A DNA stretch of 64,000 bases from Corynebacterium caspium DSM 44850 (GCF_030440555.1 NZ_CP047118.1:434001-498000); one strand, 5' to 3'. Positions 29,380 through 39,191 are shown, counted from the first letter of the stretch. Notes: generated from the letters alone by a model not told the origin. Numbers and translations: made by a program.

Positions 29380-30293
29380 GTTTTATAAAGAAATCCGAGC
29401 ATAACCGCTTGCAAAAATTGCTCCTTCCAGGGTTTTTCGGAGCTCTGATTATCGCCATTCTAGTAATCGGTTTGATAATGCCGCCCACCACGGGATCCTT
29501 CGTAGCAAGTATTTCTAATACGCAGAACACGTTGAAAACGCGGAAGGTTACGAACTGCCAAAAAGCTTTGCTTGATTCAGCTGCTGCAGGTGGCGGTTTT
29601 CAAGTAATGAATTTCGGTTATCAATCCACTTCCTGGGATGAAAACCTTGTAAGCAACAACTTATACGACTTCGGAAATTATGGCTACCGGGTTTATGGCG
29701 ACGGACCTTGTAAAAATCCTCGGAACGTATTTCAGCGCATTAATAAAGTTGGCGATTACATTTATCAGTCAAAATACACTAAACGTTATATGAAAGAGAA
29801 TACCTCTTTTAGTTTAGAAACCTGGTTTAGAACTTCTAATCCTGGTGGTGCTTTAGTCGGTCTATACGGTCGTTCTTCGCCCACGCTTTCAACATATGGT
29901 TCTACGGTTGTACAGATTGGAACTGATGGCTCATTAACTTTTTCAACCTCTAAAACCCAAACCAACGAAGGCCCATTTAATATCTTGACCGCTCCTGGAG
30001 CAAATGTTGGTGATGGACAATGGCACCAGGTAGTTGCTACTTGGAATACAAATTCGCGTCAAATGGAGCTTTACCTGGACGGCGATCTACTTACGACCGG
30101 TGTTGGGTCACATCCGATAGGGCAACATCGTTATTCTGTTATCCGTTATGGTTGTCAATACAATAACCGTGTTCCTGGATATACAGCCACAAATAAGAAC
30201 TGTTTCTTGGGTGATCTAGCTTGGGGCGCTAACTATGAACGCGTTCTTAGCCCCGAAGAAATTAAAGAGCACTGGGATTCCCGCCAGTACTAA
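29376..30293 (+). CDS. Secreted LamG/concanavalin-like protein with SipW-type signal
   Basis: The 305-residue protein has a cytoplasmic basic start, one hydrophobic helix (about 20-37) and then ASISNTQNTLKT at 44-55, closely matching ASILNDQNTLGT of the first gene in the cassette. The exported part includes a LamG-like jelly roll: SFSLETWFRTSN near 145 and GQWHQVVATW with LYLDGDLL near 220-245, motifs of the concanavalin-like glycan- or protein-binding superfamily. Cysteines at about 60, 110, 266 and 279 may pair. AAGGAG precedes the ATG, which overlaps the peptidase stop. An adhesin or matrix-binding role is plausible; there is no LPXTG sorting signal or membrane anchor at the C-terminus. 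Confidence 0.78.
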   Translation: MSFIKKSEHNRLQKLLLPGFFGALIIAILVIGLIMPPTTGSFVASISNTQNTLKTRKVTNCQKALLDSAAAGGGFQVMNFGYQSTSWDENLVSNNLYDFGNYGYRVYGDGPCKNPRNVFQRINKVGDYIYQSKYTKRYMKENTSFSLETWFRTSNPGGALVGLYGRSSPTLSTYGSTVVQIGTDGSLTFSTSKTQTNEGPFNILTAPGANVGDGQWHQVVATWNTNSRQMELYLDGDLLTTGVGSHPIGQHRYSVIRYGCQYNNRVPGYTATNKNCFLGDLAWGANYERVLSPEEIKEHWDSRQY

Positions 30294-30360
30294 GATAGCC
30301 TTGCTATTCTGGCTACACCTCGCCTGTGTGCACTGCAAGTAACAGCTAAGCACAGAAATA

Positions 30361-30376
30361 TGGCGCAGGTGCGCCA
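30361..30376. promoter_or_regulatory. Perfect palindrome before obg
   Basis: TGGCGC-AGGT-GCGCCA lies eight bases before the obg ribosome site (30384-30390). It has no T-run, so it is not a terminator; it may be a leader hairpin or an operator. Confidence 0.4.
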
Positions 30377-30401
30377 GAATTGACAAGGAGAAATACATAC
30401 A

Positions 30402-31928
30402 ATGGCTCGATTTATCGACCGTGTAACGCTGCACCTTTCCGCCGGCGATGGCGGACATGGTGCAGCTTCTGTGCACCGCGAGAAATTTAAACCCCTCGGA
30501 GGCCCCGACGGTGGCAATGGTGGACACGGCGGCGATATCATCCTGCGCGTTTCCCCCCACGTGCACACCCTCTTAGACTTCCACTTTCATCCACATGTGA
30601 AAGCAGACCGCGGTACTAATGCCGCCGGTAATAACCGCCACGGAGCGCGGGCAGAAAACCTCATCTTAGAAGTACCAGTAGGAACTGTCGTACGCGATAT
30701 TGACGGCAATATGCTGGCAGACTTAACCGAAGTTGGCACCGAATTTATTGCCGCTGAAGGCGGATACGGCGGACTTGGTAACGCAGCTCTAGCCAATGCC
30801 AACCGCAAAGCTCCAGGTTTCGCCCTAAAAGGCGAACCCGGTGAAGAAAGAGACCTCATCCTAGAGATGAAGTCCGTAGCAGATGTAGGCCTTGTAGGAT
30901 TCCCCTCAGCAGGTAAATCCTCACTAATTTCTGTGATGTCTGCCGCCCGGCCAAAAATCGGCGACTACCCCTTTACCACCTTGGTACCAAACCTAGGTGT
31001 AGTAAATGTGGGCCACTCCACCTTCACCATGGCAGACGTTCCAGGTTTGATCACAGGCGCATCTGAAGGCAAAGGTTTAGGCCTAGACTTCCTCCGGCAT
31101 ATCGAAAGAACCGCACTACTTGTGCACGTAGTAGATACCGCCTCCATGGAAGCCGGGCGCGACCCCATGTCTGATATCGATGCTCTTGAAGATGAACTTG
31201 CCGCATACCAAGATCAGCTCACCGAAGACACCGGCTTAGGCGATCTTCGGGAACGCCCCAGGGTAATTGTGCTAAATAAAGCCGATATTCCTGAAGCCCG
31301 CGAACTTGCCGAATTCCTCAAAGAAGACCTTGAAAAACGCTATGGTTGGCCAGTATTTATAATCTCCGCGGTAACCCGCGAAGGCCTGGATCCTTTGAAA
31401 TATAAACTGCTAGAAATAGTAGAAGAACGACGCAAACAAGAACGCCGCGAACGTCGTAAAAATAAGGAAGCCCAAGTGTTGCGCCCCACAGCAGTGGACT
31501 CCAAGCGTGGACGTCGTAAAGCTCCCGAATTTGAAGTAATGCCAGATCCACAAGAAGAAGGCGCCTATATTGTCACCGGACGCCGCCTGGATAGATGGAT
31601 CGCGCAAACCGACTTCGAAAACGACGAAGCCGTCGGCTACCTAGCAGATCGCCTAGCAAAAGCTGGCGTAGAAGAGGCCCTATTCAAAGCCGGCGCCCGC
31701 GAAGGCGCCACCGTAAGCATTGGCGATATCAGCTTTGAATGGGAGCCATTAACCTCCACCGGCGAAGAAGTAACCATGACCGCTCGCGGTACCGACCCAC
31801 GTCTCTCGCGTGCCAGCCGCATCACTGCCGCCGAACGCAAACGTGCCTCCCAAGTGCGCCGTGGCCTCATTGATGCCAACCAATTTGACGAAGATGAAGT
31901 AGCAAGCACGGACCGCTGGCAAGGTTAA
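30402..31928 (+). CDS. obg: GTPase Obg (ObgE/CgtA)
   Basis: Essential GTPase in large-subunit assembly and stress control. The glycine-rich Obg fold takes the first 155 residues ([15 protein letters not shown]), the G domain has P-loop GFPSAGKSS at 166-174, DVPG for G3 and NKAD for G4, and the C-terminal OCT domain appears at about 345-430, a three-domain layout as in other actinobacteria. CAAGGAG (30384-30390) precedes the ATG. proB begins one base after the stop. Confidence 0.97.
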   Translation: MARFIDRVTLHLSAGDGGHGAASVHREKFKPLGGPDGGNGGHGGDIILRVSPHVHTLLDFHFHPHVKADRGTNAAGNNRHGARAENLILEVPVGTVVRDIDGNMLADLTEVGTEFIAAEGGYGGLGNAALANANRKAPGFALKGEPGEERDLILEMKSVADVGLVGFPSAGKSSLISVMSAARPKIGDYPFTTLVPNLGVVNVGHSTFTMADVPGLITGASEGKGLGLDFLRHIERTALLVHVVDTASMEAGRDPMSDIDALEDELAAYQDQLTEDTGLGDLRERPRVIVLNKADIPEARELAEFLKEDLEKRYGWPVFIISAVTREGLDPLKYKLLEIVEERRKQERRERRKNKEAQVLRPTAVDSKRGRRKAPEFEVMPDPQEEGAYIVTGRRLDRWIAQTDFENDEAVGYLADRLAKAGVEEALFKAGAREGATVSIGDISFEWEPLTSTGEEVTMTARGTDPRLSRASRITAAERKRASQVRRGLIDANQFDEDEVASTDRWQG

Positions 31929-31929
31929 A

Positions 31930-33051
31930 ATGTCGCCGCAAACAGTACGAGAAACTATCGCAAAAGCTAAAAGAGTAGTAGTCAAAATTGGCTCTTCCTC
32001 AATTACCCACCCCGATAATTTTGCTGTAGATGCTCAAAGAATAGATCACATAGTCGATGCCATCGCTACCCGCCTAAACCGCGGAAGCGAGGTAATTGTG
32101 GTCTCTTCTGGAGCTATCGCCACCGGCATGGGGCCGCTAAACCTCACCACCCGCCCCCGAGACCTAGCTACCAAACAAGCCGCTGCTACCGTTGGTCAAG
32201 TACACCTGGCCTACGAATGGGGGCGCTCCCTGGGACGTTATGGCATAACCGCTGGACAAGTGTTACTTACTGCCGGGGATATGGGCCAAAGAGACCGCGC
32301 CCGCAACGCTCAAAGAGCCCTCGCACGCCTTAGTCAACTAGGGTGCGTGCCCATCATTAATGAAAACGATGCCGTAGCTACCTCCGAAATAAATCTCGGC
32401 GATAACGATCGGCTCTCATCGTTAGTTGCGCGATTAACCGCAGCAGATGCCCTAATACTGCTTTCTGATGTTGACGGCTTATATGATCGAAACCCCGTAG
32501 ATCCCACCGCAAAATTTATTAGCTCAGTAAAACACAGCGCTGATCTAAACGGCGTAGAAGCCGGTGGCGGGGGAGTAGTTGGTACCGGAGGAATGGCCTC
32601 CAAAGTATCAGCTGCGCGCATTGCAGCTCGCGGAGGCATCCCCGTTTTGCTGACCTCTGCAGAAAATATCGGCTCAGCCTTAGCCGATGCGCAAGTAGGA
32701 ACAGTATTTCACCCAGAAGAAAACTGCCTTTCTGCCTGGAAATTCTGGGCCCTATACGCCGCAGATAGCGAAGGCACCCTACACCTTGATGCCGGAGCTA
32801 AAGCCGCAATCTCTCGAGGAGGAAATTCCCTCCTAGCTGTAGGAATCACCGAAATATCTGGAGACTTCCACGCCGGCCAAATAGTAGATATGGTAGGTCC
32901 CCAAGGAGAGTTCCTAGGCCGTGGTGAAGTAGCCTATGAATCCAATGTTTTAGCCACTATGCTGGGCAAACATAGCCACGAGCTGCCAGAAACTCAAAGC
33001 CGGCCAGTAATTCATGCCGATTATTTATCTAACCTAACCGAATATTCCTAA
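31930..33051 (+). CDS. proB: Glutamate 5-kinase
   Basis: First enzyme of proline synthesis, phosphorylating glutamate. The amino-acid kinase core has [10 protein letters not shown] at the start, VSSGAIATG, and [12 protein letters not shown] in the substrate pocket; a C-terminal PUA domain (about 285-362) follows, as in E. coli ProB. Length 373. Its ATG is one base from the obg stop, so it is translated from the obg transcript. The partner proA lies one gene downstream. Confidence 0.97.
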   Translation: MSPQTVRETIAKAKRVVVKIGSSSITHPDNFAVDAQRIDHIVDAIATRLNRGSEVIVVSSGAIATGMGPLNLTTRPRDLATKQAAATVGQVHLAYEWGRSLGRYGITAGQVLLTAGDMGQRDRARNAQRALARLSQLGCVPIINENDAVATSEINLGDNDRLSSLVARLTAADALILLSDVDGLYDRNPVDPTAKFISSVKHSADLNGVEAGGGGVVGTGGMASKVSAARIAARGGIPVLLTSAENIGSALADAQVGTVFHPEENCLSAWKFWALYAADSEGTLHLDAGAKAAISRGGNSLLAVGITEISGDFHAGQIVDMVGPQGEFLGRGEVAYESNVLATMLGKHSHELPETQSRPVIHADYLSNLTEYS

Positions 33052-33082
33052 AGCCTGAAGCCAAAGCCTTTGCCTGTTTGTA

Positions 33083-33132
33083 CTTCATAGTCTGAATAGT
33101 CTTCATAGTCTGAATAGTCTGAATAGTCTGAA
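33083..33132 (+). repeat. Tandem 18/9-bp repeat before the hydroxyacid dehydrogenase
   Basis: CTTCATAGTCTGAATAGT occurs twice in direct succession (33083-33100, 33101-33118), then the 9-bp half unit CTGAATAGT again (33119-33127) and a partial copy. The array ends ten bases before the next ATG, so copy number would change spacing and possibly translation. Confidence 0.8.
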
Positions 33133-33142
33133 AGAGAATGCC

Positions 33143-34099
33143 ATGAAATTTACGATGCAACCTACTCCGTGGTCGCAAATAGTTTCTGAGGTAGCAGCTG
33201 CCGGCCATGAATATGTGGCAGATATAAACGATGCAGATTTTCTAATTTTTGCTGGTGGCGGCACTGATTTTCCTGAGCTGCCAAGCAATATCAAATTTGT
33301 ACAAACCATGTTTGCCGGACTAGATGCCTTGCGCGAAGCCGGAAAACTAACCGATAAGGTGCGCTGGGCTAATGCGGCAGGACTCTATGCTGATTCTGTC
33401 GCAGAGTCCACCCTGGGGCTAATGCTTGGGGCCGGGCATCGGTATAAGCAAATTATTCAGGCCAGCAATTGGGAAATAAATAAAGAACTACACCAAACCA
33501 CTGATTTCCTAGGCCCAGCCTTAGGGCGCAAAGCCAAAATAACTATTTATGGTGCCGGTGGAATAGCTAAACGTTTAATCGAATTATTAGCCCTCTTTGG
33601 CGGTGAAATCACTGCTATTAATAATTCCGGCACAGCTGTTGCCGGGGCTGCGCGCACTGTCGCTGCTAGTGCTGTTTCTACTGGTGGTGATGGTGCAGGC
33701 TTGCAAGATCCAGCTATTGCAGACGCTGATTACCTAGTACTTTTGGCGCCACTTACCCCTGCTACCTACCATTTGGTTAATGCAGAATTTTTAGCTGCCA
33801 TGAAGCCTTCGGCATTTCTTATCAATACCGGGCGCGGGCCGCTAGTAGATACCCCCGCTTTAATTACGGCCTTAGAAACTGGGCAAATTGCTGGAGCTGC
33901 CCTAGATGTGACTGATCCTGAGCCCCTGCCCGCTGATCATAAACTCTGGCAGCTACCAAATGTGCTGATTACCCCGCATGTGGCCAATACTGAAGCCTCG
34001 ATGCAAGTAGCTTTGGGGCCGCTAACAGTAGAAAATGCGCGCTTATTTGCCGCCGGAAAAAAGATGTCGACAGAGGTCAATATTGCAGCCGGGTACTGA
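33143..34099 (+). CDS. D-isomer-specific 2-hydroxyacid dehydrogenase
   Basis: NAD(P)-dependent oxidoreductase of 318 residues. The Rossmann motif is [11 protein letters not shown] (about 133-143), and the catalytic triad appears as Arg in NTGRGPLVD, Glu in DPEPLP and His in TPHVANT. A loop near residues 170-190 is Ala/Gly/Ser-rich and slightly longer than usual. A gene of this type stands between proB and proA in C. glutamicum too, with unknown substrate. The ribosome site is poor (GAAAGAGAA), adjoining the tandem repeat. Confidence 0.9.
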   Translation: MKFTMQPTPWSQIVSEVAAAGHEYVADINDADFLIFAGGGTDFPELPSNIKFVQTMFAGLDALREAGKLTDKVRWANAAGLYADSVAESTLGLMLGAGHRYKQIIQASNWEINKELHQTTDFLGPALGRKAKITIYGAGGIAKRLIELLALFGGEITAINNSGTAVAGAARTVAASAVSTGGDGAGLQDPAIADADYLVLLAPLTPATYHLVNAEFLAAMKPSAFLINTGRGPLVDTPALITALETGQIAGAALDVTDPEPLPADHKLWQLPNVLITPHVANTEASMQVALGPLTVENARLFAAGKKMSTEVNIAAGY

Positions 34100-34114
34100 A
34101 TAATTATTCCGGGC

Positions 34115-34130
34115 TATACTTGATAATTAT
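34115..34130 (+). promoter_or_regulatory. -10 element for near-leaderless proA transcript
   Basis: TATACT (34115-34120) lies eight bases before the proA ATG. It is flanked by the palindromes AATAATTATT (34099-34108) and ATAATTAT (34123-34130), which could be a repressor site. No -35 of quality is visible. Confidence 0.45.
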
Positions 34131-35430
34131 GAGTACATCAAAACAAAATCCGGAAATTCTTGATGCCGCACGACGCCGCGAATATGAAGAAGTTTATAGC
34201 AAACTAGCAGCAGCTAAGGCAGTAGCTAGGCAGGTAGGAATGCTTAGCACTGCCACAAAAAATGGTTTGTTGCTAGCCGTAGCGGCAGCTCTGGAAGAGC
34301 ACAGCGAAGAAATTTTAGCCGCTAATAAAAAAGATCTAGACGCCGGGGCTGCAGCCGGACTATCGGCAGCACTACTAGATCGCCTATCCCTAGATGAAAA
34401 CCGCATAAAAGCCATTGCCCAGGGAGTGCGCAAGGTAGCTAATTTACCTGATCCCATAGGTGAAATAGTTCGAGGGCACACCATGGCAAATGGTATCCAA
34501 ATGCGGCAAATCCGGGTTCCGCTTGGAGTAATGGGCATGGTTTATGAAGCCCGTCCCAATGTCACCGTGGATGCCTTCTCCTTAGCCCTAAAATCTGGTA
34601 ATGCAGTGGTATTACGCGGCTCCAAGACAGCGCTGGAATCAAATAAAGCCCTGGTTTCTTTATTAAAAAACGTGCTAACCACACATCGCCAGCCAGCCGA
34701 TATGGTGCAATTACTACCATGTGAAAGCCATGATTCCGTACAGGATTTAATTACTGCGCGCGGACTCGTTGATGTGGTAATCCCGCGCGGATCCAGCCGA
34801 CTTATAGCTGCAGTAGTAGCTGGGGCAACGGTGCCAACCATTGAAACCGGGGCAGGAAATTGCCACTTCTATATTGACCGCGATGCCAGCCTGCAAAAAG
34901 CTTTGGCCATGGTATTAAATGGAAAAACTCGGCGTACTAGTGTCTGCAATGCCACTGAAACCGTGCTCATTGACTCCGGCATCGCAACATCTTCAAGGTA
35001 TAGCATTATTAGTGAATTACAACGCGCCGGGGTAACTATTCATGGGGATGCAGAGGTGCAAACATTTGCCCCCAGAGTAATTCCAGCTACCGACGAAGAT
35101 TGGGCTAAAGAATATCTTTCCATGGATATTGCGGTGCGCTTTGTAGATGGTGTAGATGAAGCTATTGCCCATATCAATAAATGGAGCACCGGGCACACCG
35201 AAGGAATTGCCACCCAAAATTATGAGACAGCGCGTCGTTTTGCCCAAGAAGTAGATGCCGCCGCCATCATGATCAATGCCTCAACGGCCTTTACCGACGG
35301 TGAAGAATACGGCATGGGCGCAGAAATTGGGATCTCCACCCAAAAATTACATGCCCGCGGCCCCATGGGCTTAGTCGAGCTCACCAGTACTAAGTGGATT
35401 TTGGAAGGAAATGGCCAAATTAGGCCCTAA
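34129..35430 (+). CDS. proA: Gamma-glutamyl phosphate reductase
   Basis: Second enzyme of proline synthesis, reducing glutamyl phosphate to glutamate semialdehyde with NADPH. Aldehyde-dehydrogenase fold; the catalytic cysteine is Cys273 in [13 protein letters not shown], and the conserved [16 protein letters not shown] block is present. I chose the ATG at 34129 (433 residues, family norm); a TTG nine bases upstream lies over the -10 box. Confidence 0.97.
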   Translation: MSTSKQNPEILDAARRREYEEVYSKLAAAKAVARQVGMLSTATKNGLLLAVAAALEEHSEEILAANKKDLDAGAAAGLSAALLDRLSLDENRIKAIAQGVRKVANLPDPIGEIVRGHTMANGIQMRQIRVPLGVMGMVYEARPNVTVDAFSLALKSGNAVVLRGSKTALESNKALVSLLKNVLTTHRQPADMVQLLPCESHDSVQDLITARGLVDVVIPRGSSRLIAAVVAGATVPTIETGAGNCHFYIDRDASLQKALAMVLNGKTRRTSVCNATETVLIDSGIATSSRYSIISELQRAGVTIHGDAEVQTFAPRVIPATDEDWAKEYLSMDIAVRFVDGVDEAIAHINKWSTGHTEGIATQNYETARRFAQEVDAAAIMINASTAFTDGEEYGMGAEIGISTQKLHARGPMGLVELTSTKWILEGNGQIRP

Positions 35431-35466
35431 ACTTATAACCGTGGTGGGCAAGCTAGGGTGACGATT

Positions 35467-36114
35467 ATGAAAAATAAGCTGCAGCAAGCCCAGATTGTGG
35501 AGGCAGAAGTACACCCTAGCCGCATCGGGATCATGGGTGGAACCTTTGATCCCATTCACCATGGCCACCTGGTTGCTGCCAGTGAAGTAGCGCACCGATT
35601 TTCCCTAGACAAGGTGATTTTCGTTCCTACCGGCCAGCCCTGGCAAAAGACTGGCCGGCACGTTTCCCCTGCTGAAGACCGCTATTTAATGACCGTAATT
35701 GCTACGGCCAGCAACCCCAGATTTGGGATTAGCCGGGTAGATATTGACCGCGGCGGACCCACCTACACAGTGGATACTTTGCGCGATATGCGAGCCCTTT
35801 ATCCCCAGGCAGAGCTATTTTTTATCACCGGTGCCGATGCCTTGCACAATATAATTACCTGGCGAAATTGGACAGAATTATTTGAGTTAGCAAGCTTTAT
35901 AGGTGTAAGCCGGCCCGGATATACCTTAAGCAGGGACATCATCCCCCCGGAGTATCGCAGCCAAGTATTTTTGGTAACTGTGCCGGCGCTAGCAATCTCT
36001 TCTACCGAGTGTCGCGAGCGCGCCCGTGAAGGCCGTCCAGTGTGGTATTTGGTACCAGATGGTGTGGTTCAATATATAGCGAAGGCCGGGCTGTACCTGA
36101 AAAAGTTTCATTAG
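35467..36114 (+). CDS. nadD: Nicotinate-nucleotide adenylyltransferase
   Basis: Makes deamido-NAD from nicotinate mononucleotide and ATP. The nucleotidyltransferase signature [12 protein letters not shown] is at about residues 24-35, and the second motif [20 protein letters not shown] near the C-terminus is typical. I chose the ATG at 35467 since AGGGTG sits seven bases before it; a GTG at 35458 would add three residues. Start of the nadD-rsfS-gpgP-degV run, conserved in M. tuberculosis (Rv2421c-Rv2417c). Confidence 0.95.
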   Translation: MKNKLQQAQIVEAEVHPSRIGIMGGTFDPIHHGHLVAASEVAHRFSLDKVIFVPTGQPWQKTGRHVSPAEDRYLMTVIATASNPRFGISRVDIDRGGPTYTVDTLRDMRALYPQAELFFITGADALHNIITWRNWTELFELASFIGVSRPGYTLSRDIIPPEYRSQVFLVTVPALAISSTECRERAREGRPVWYLVPDGVVQYIAKAGLYLKKFH

Positions 36115-36193
36115 CTGGGTATGCGCGGTAGACTAAACCAGAATTACCCGTGCGACGTGCATGTTCCCGGGACTAACTCCACTAGAGGATTTT

Positions 36194-36682
36194 GTGACTG
36201 TTTCTGATAACTCCCGCAAGATGGCCGCAATTGCAGCCCTTGCAGCAGATGAAAAGAAGGCCGAAAATATTGCGGCCATTGATGTTTCGGATGTAATGGC
36301 TATTGCTGATGCCTTCCTGATTGCTTCAGCAAGCTCTGAACGGCAAGTAAAAGCTATTGCTGATGAGGTAGAAGACGAGCTCTCCAAAGCTGGTCATGAG
36401 CCACGCCGCAAAGAAGGATACCGCGAAAACCGGTGGGTACTCCTAGATTATGGGGGACTAATCGTTCACGTGCAGCGTACCCAAGAACGCGATTATTACG
36501 GCTTGGATCGTCTATATCGTGATTGCCCGCTAATTGAAATCGAAGGCATCGAACCACCCGAGCGACCCGGCGAATGGGCAGCTGCTGAAGAAGCCCAAGT
36601 ACGCGCCGCCGCTAGTGCCGAAGAGCTTCCCCTGGCCACAATTAACCCCGCTGACCTCGAAGAAGACGATTACGATTACTAA
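36194..36682 (+). CDS. rsfS: Ribosomal silencing factor RsfS
   Basis: Binds L14 and blocks subunit joining when nutrients fall. The RsfS core is clear: NIAAIDVSDVMAIADAFLIAS, then KEGYRENRWVLLDYGGLIVH and ERDYYGLDRLYRD. I start at the GTG at 36194 (MTVSDNSRKMAAI) after AGAGGA (36184-36189), since related proteins begin near here; the longer frame adds 11 residues. An acidic tail of about 45 residues (ending EEDDYDY) extends beyond the usual fold. Confidence 0.94.
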   Translation: MTVSDNSRKMAAIAALAADEKKAENIAAIDVSDVMAIADAFLIASASSERQVKAIADEVEDELSKAGHEPRRKEGYRENRWVLLDYGGLIVHVQRTQERDYYGLDRLYRDCPLIEIEGIEPPERPGEWAAAEEAQVRAAASAEELPLATINPADLEEDDYDY

Positions 36683-36740
36683 GTAATAGGCGCTATGACG
36701 CAAACCCTAAAGTCTTGTCTGTAAAGGAGCTGAATATTTC

Positions 36741-37436
36741 ATGACACGTACGCTAATCATGGTTCGGCACGGACAAACAGAATATAACGCCACTAAACGG
36801 ATGCAAGGCCACCTAGATACCCGGCTCTCGGCCCAAGGATATGCCGAAGCCCGCGGTATCGGCCGATTGCTGGCAGCAGAAAAAAGCTTGCCAGTATCTC
36901 GGATTATCACCTCGGATCTAACGCGTGCTGCAGAAACTGCGAAAATGATTGGCGCCGAATTAGGCCTAGAACCAGAACTTGATCACCGCTTACGCGAAAC
37001 TGATCTAGGCCAATGGCAAGGACAATCTAGGGATGAAGTAGATGCTGCTTGGCCAGGGGCACGCGCAATTTGGCGCCATGATGCTACCTGGGCACCGCCA
37101 GGAGGAGAATCCCGCGTCGATGTTGCCGCACGGGCACTACCAGTAGTTACCGAATTAATGCAACACCCAGCTAGCTGGGAAAATGGGGCAATAGTACTAG
37201 TTGCACACTCGGGCACCATAATCTCCCTAGCTAGTGCCTTACTGGGGTTTAGCCCGGAGCAAATCCCGCTACTTTCAGGCATGAATAACTGCCATATGGC
37301 TAGATTAAGTGCCCGCCCTCTAGTGGAATATTTAGGCAAAAAACCTGAAGATCTGCCCACCACCGCACCGCAATTTAGCGATACCTCTGATACTTCCGCC
37401 CGCTGGTATCTTGATGCCTGGAACGTAGGGGTATAA
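36741..37436 (+). CDS. gpgP: Histidine phosphatase, glucosyl-3-phosphoglycerate phosphatase-like
   Basis: Phosphoglycerate-mutase-fold phosphatase of 231 residues. The phosphohistidine motif MVRHGQTEYN is at residues 7-16, the conserved Arg/Glu follow in LRETDLGQWQG, and the second His lies in VLVAHSGTI. In M. tuberculosis the gene at this place (Rv2419c) is GpgP, acting in methylglucose lipopolysaccharide synthesis; whether this organism makes such glycans is not shown. AAAGGAG is 11 bases before the ATG. degV begins two bases after the stop. Confidence 0.85.
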   Translation: MTRTLIMVRHGQTEYNATKRMQGHLDTRLSAQGYAEARGIGRLLAAEKSLPVSRIITSDLTRAAETAKMIGAELGLEPELDHRLRETDLGQWQGQSRDEVDAAWPGARAIWRHDATWAPPGGESRVDVAARALPVVTELMQHPASWENGAIVLVAHSGTIISLASALLGFSPEQIPLLSGMNNCHMARLSARPLVEYLGKKPEDLPTTAPQFSDTSDTSARWYLDAWNVGV

Positions 37437-37438
37437 AA

Positions 37439-38248
37439 GTGGCTGTGCGCATTGTGGTCGATTCTTCAGCAGGTTTACCCCGTAGCCTTGCCGAAGAATT
37501 AGAAATCACCGTGCTAAACCTCCACGTGCTAAATCAGGAAGAAGAACGCTCCACCTCCGGATTAAGCTCGCTAGAATTAGCAGCCGCATATTCGCGCCAA
37601 CTAGCCCTGGGAGGCGACGCAGGAGTAGTAGCCCTACACCTTTCCAGAGAATTATCTTCCACCTGGTCAGCAGCACATACCGCGGCGGCAATTTTTGAAA
37701 ATAACCAAGTTCGCATTATTGATTCTGGCACCGTAGGCATGGCCATCGGCGCAGCTGCTATGGCAGCGGCCAAACTTGCCCAAGAAGGCAAAACTTTAGA
37801 TGAGTGCGAAGCCATGGCCCATGACACTCTAGGGCGTTCAGCTACCTGGTTATATGCCCAACGCGTAGATGATCTTCGCCGCTCCGGACGTATCTCCACT
37901 GGTACTGCCATGCTCTCAACTACTTTGGCCACTAAACCAATACTTACCGTCAGTGGCGGAAAACTAGAACTAGCTGCCAAAACGCGCACTCAAACCAAAG
38001 CTTTTTCTAGGCTAGTAGAACTCATCCTAGAGCGCGCCAATAATGAGCCGGCCTTCGTAGCTATCCAGGCTGGGCCTTCATCTGAAGAATCCAGCGATAA
38101 ACTCCAAAAACTCCTCGAAGAATCCCTACCTAAGGGCTCTAGCTTTATGCGCATGCAACTAGAACCAGTACTTTCAGTACATGCCGGCGAAGGCTCAGTA
38201 GGGGTATCGGTGGTGTTTTCTCGCCATTCCAGTAGAGCTGCTAACTAG
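37439..38248 (+). CDS. DegV family fatty-acid-binding protein
   Basis: Soluble lipid-binding protein, often the FakB partner of a fatty acid kinase. The N-terminal VRIVVDSSAGLP, the lipid-contacting LSRELSSTWSAA and the C-terminal GEGSVGVSVVFS blocks fit DegV. Length 269. GTG start two bases after gpgP, so it is co-translated with it. No fakA-like gene is present in the window. Confidence 0.93.
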   Translation: MAVRIVVDSSAGLPRSLAEELEITVLNLHVLNQEEERSTSGLSSLELAAAYSRQLALGGDAGVVALHLSRELSSTWSAAHTAAAIFENNQVRIIDSGTVGMAIGAAAMAAAKLAQEGKTLDECEAMAHDTLGRSATWLYAQRVDDLRRSGRISTGTAMLSTTLATKPILTVSGGKLELAAKTRTQTKAFSRLVELILERANNEPAFVAIQAGPSSEESSDKLQKLLEESLPKGSSFMRMQLEPVLSVHAGEGSVGVSVVFSRHSSRAAN

Positions 38249-38275
38249 ATCTAAGCTTCGCTAGGGGGCACTGCC

Positions 38276-38328
38276 TGTGGATAACTTTGAGAAAATTTTT
38301 TCTTGGACTTAAGTTATCCACATTTTTA
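38276..38328. terminator. Hairpin with paired DnaA boxes after degV
   Basis: TGTGGATAACTT (38276-38287) and AAGTTATCCACA (38311-38322) are perfect 12-bp inverted arms around a 23-base AT-rich loop, followed by TTTTT. Each arm contains a perfect DnaA box (TTATCCACA) in opposite orientation. It can act as a terminator for the degV transcript and also as a DnaA-binding pair before comEA. Confidence 0.7.
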
Positions 38329-38375
38329 ATAAGGGCCCTAGTAGACGTGCCCTTAACACTTTAAATTTCTCAGGC

Positions 38376-39191
38376 ATGGCCCGCAGTATTGAAAGACTCA
38401 AAGAACTCACCCGCAGCACTGGGGAAGAAGACCTCCTCAAAGCCACCTACCCAGAACCCCGCCTGGCAATAAGTAAACGCCAAGGTATTGCCTTAGCTGT
38501 ATTAGTAATAGTGCTAGTAGCAGGAACTTTGCTGCTCAAAAGCCTGCAAAGCGCTATGCACTTAGAAAATACCGCACCCAATGCGACCGCGATAACCATG
38601 GTAGGAGCTGGAGGAAAAACAGCAGCGGCGGCTTTGCCAGAATTACCGGGTGTGGGGGCAGGTGCGGGTGCAGGGGCAGGTGCGGCTGCGGGGGCGGCTG
38701 CGGTGCTACCCGCGGCGCCTCCGAGCACTGAAATAGTGGTCTCGGTGGCCGGACATGTGCAATTCCCAGGCCTTTTAACTCTAAATAAGGAAGCGCGGGT
38801 AGCAGATGCCCTAGCTATTGCCCAGCCACTGCCAGAAGCACAGCTTTTGCGCCTAAATGCAGCCCGCAAACTCAACGATGGGGAACAAATCGTGGTTTTG
38901 GCTCCCGGAATGGAAAACCCTCCACCTTTAGACGCTGACTCACAAGCAGGCAATGGTGTAATAAGTGCTGGCAGTGGGAGTCAGGGTGGCATCGGAGGCG
39001 GTTTAGTTTCTCTTAATACCGCTACTACTACCCAATTAGAAACGTTGCCAGGAGTGGGTGCGGCTACTGCAACGGCAATTATTAAGCATCGAGACACCAT
39101 TGGGCAGTTTAAAAGCAAGGAAGAATTGCTAGATGTTAAAGGTATTGGTCCGGCAAAATATGCCAGCCTGGCAGATCTTATAACTATATGA
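38376..39191 (+). CDS. comEA: ComEA-type DNA-binding competence protein
   Basis: Membrane-anchored DNA receptor of the uptake machinery. One helix (about 36-55) anchors the protein; an Ala/Gly-rich linker with a GAGAGAGA run (about 92-110) leads to an SLBB domain (about 118-175), a Gly/Ser linker and a double helix-hairpin-helix (about 210-270: NTATTTQLETLPGVGAATA and GIGPAKYASL). Length 271. No ribosome site; TAAATT nine bases upstream suggests a near-leaderless start. comEC overlaps by four bases. Confidence 0.93.
   Translation: MARSIERLKELTRSTGEEDLLKATYPEPRLAISKRQGIALAVLVIVLVAGTLLLKSLQSAMHLENTAPNATAITMVGAGGKTAAAALPELPGVGAGAGAGAGAAAGAAAVLPAAPPSTEIVVSVAGHVQFPGLLTLNKEARVADALAIAQPLPEAQLLRLNAARKLNDGEQIVVLAPGMENPPPLDADSQAGNGVISAGSGSQGGIGGGLVSLNTATTTQLETLPGVGAATATAIIKHRDTIGQFKSKEELLDVKGIGPAKYASLADLITI

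Noticed and set aside
38276..38322. Possible replication origin due to DnaA boxes
   Set aside because: Only two boxes, no dnaA/dnaN/gyrB neighbourhood and no AT-rich unwinding array; a regulatory or terminator role is more likely.
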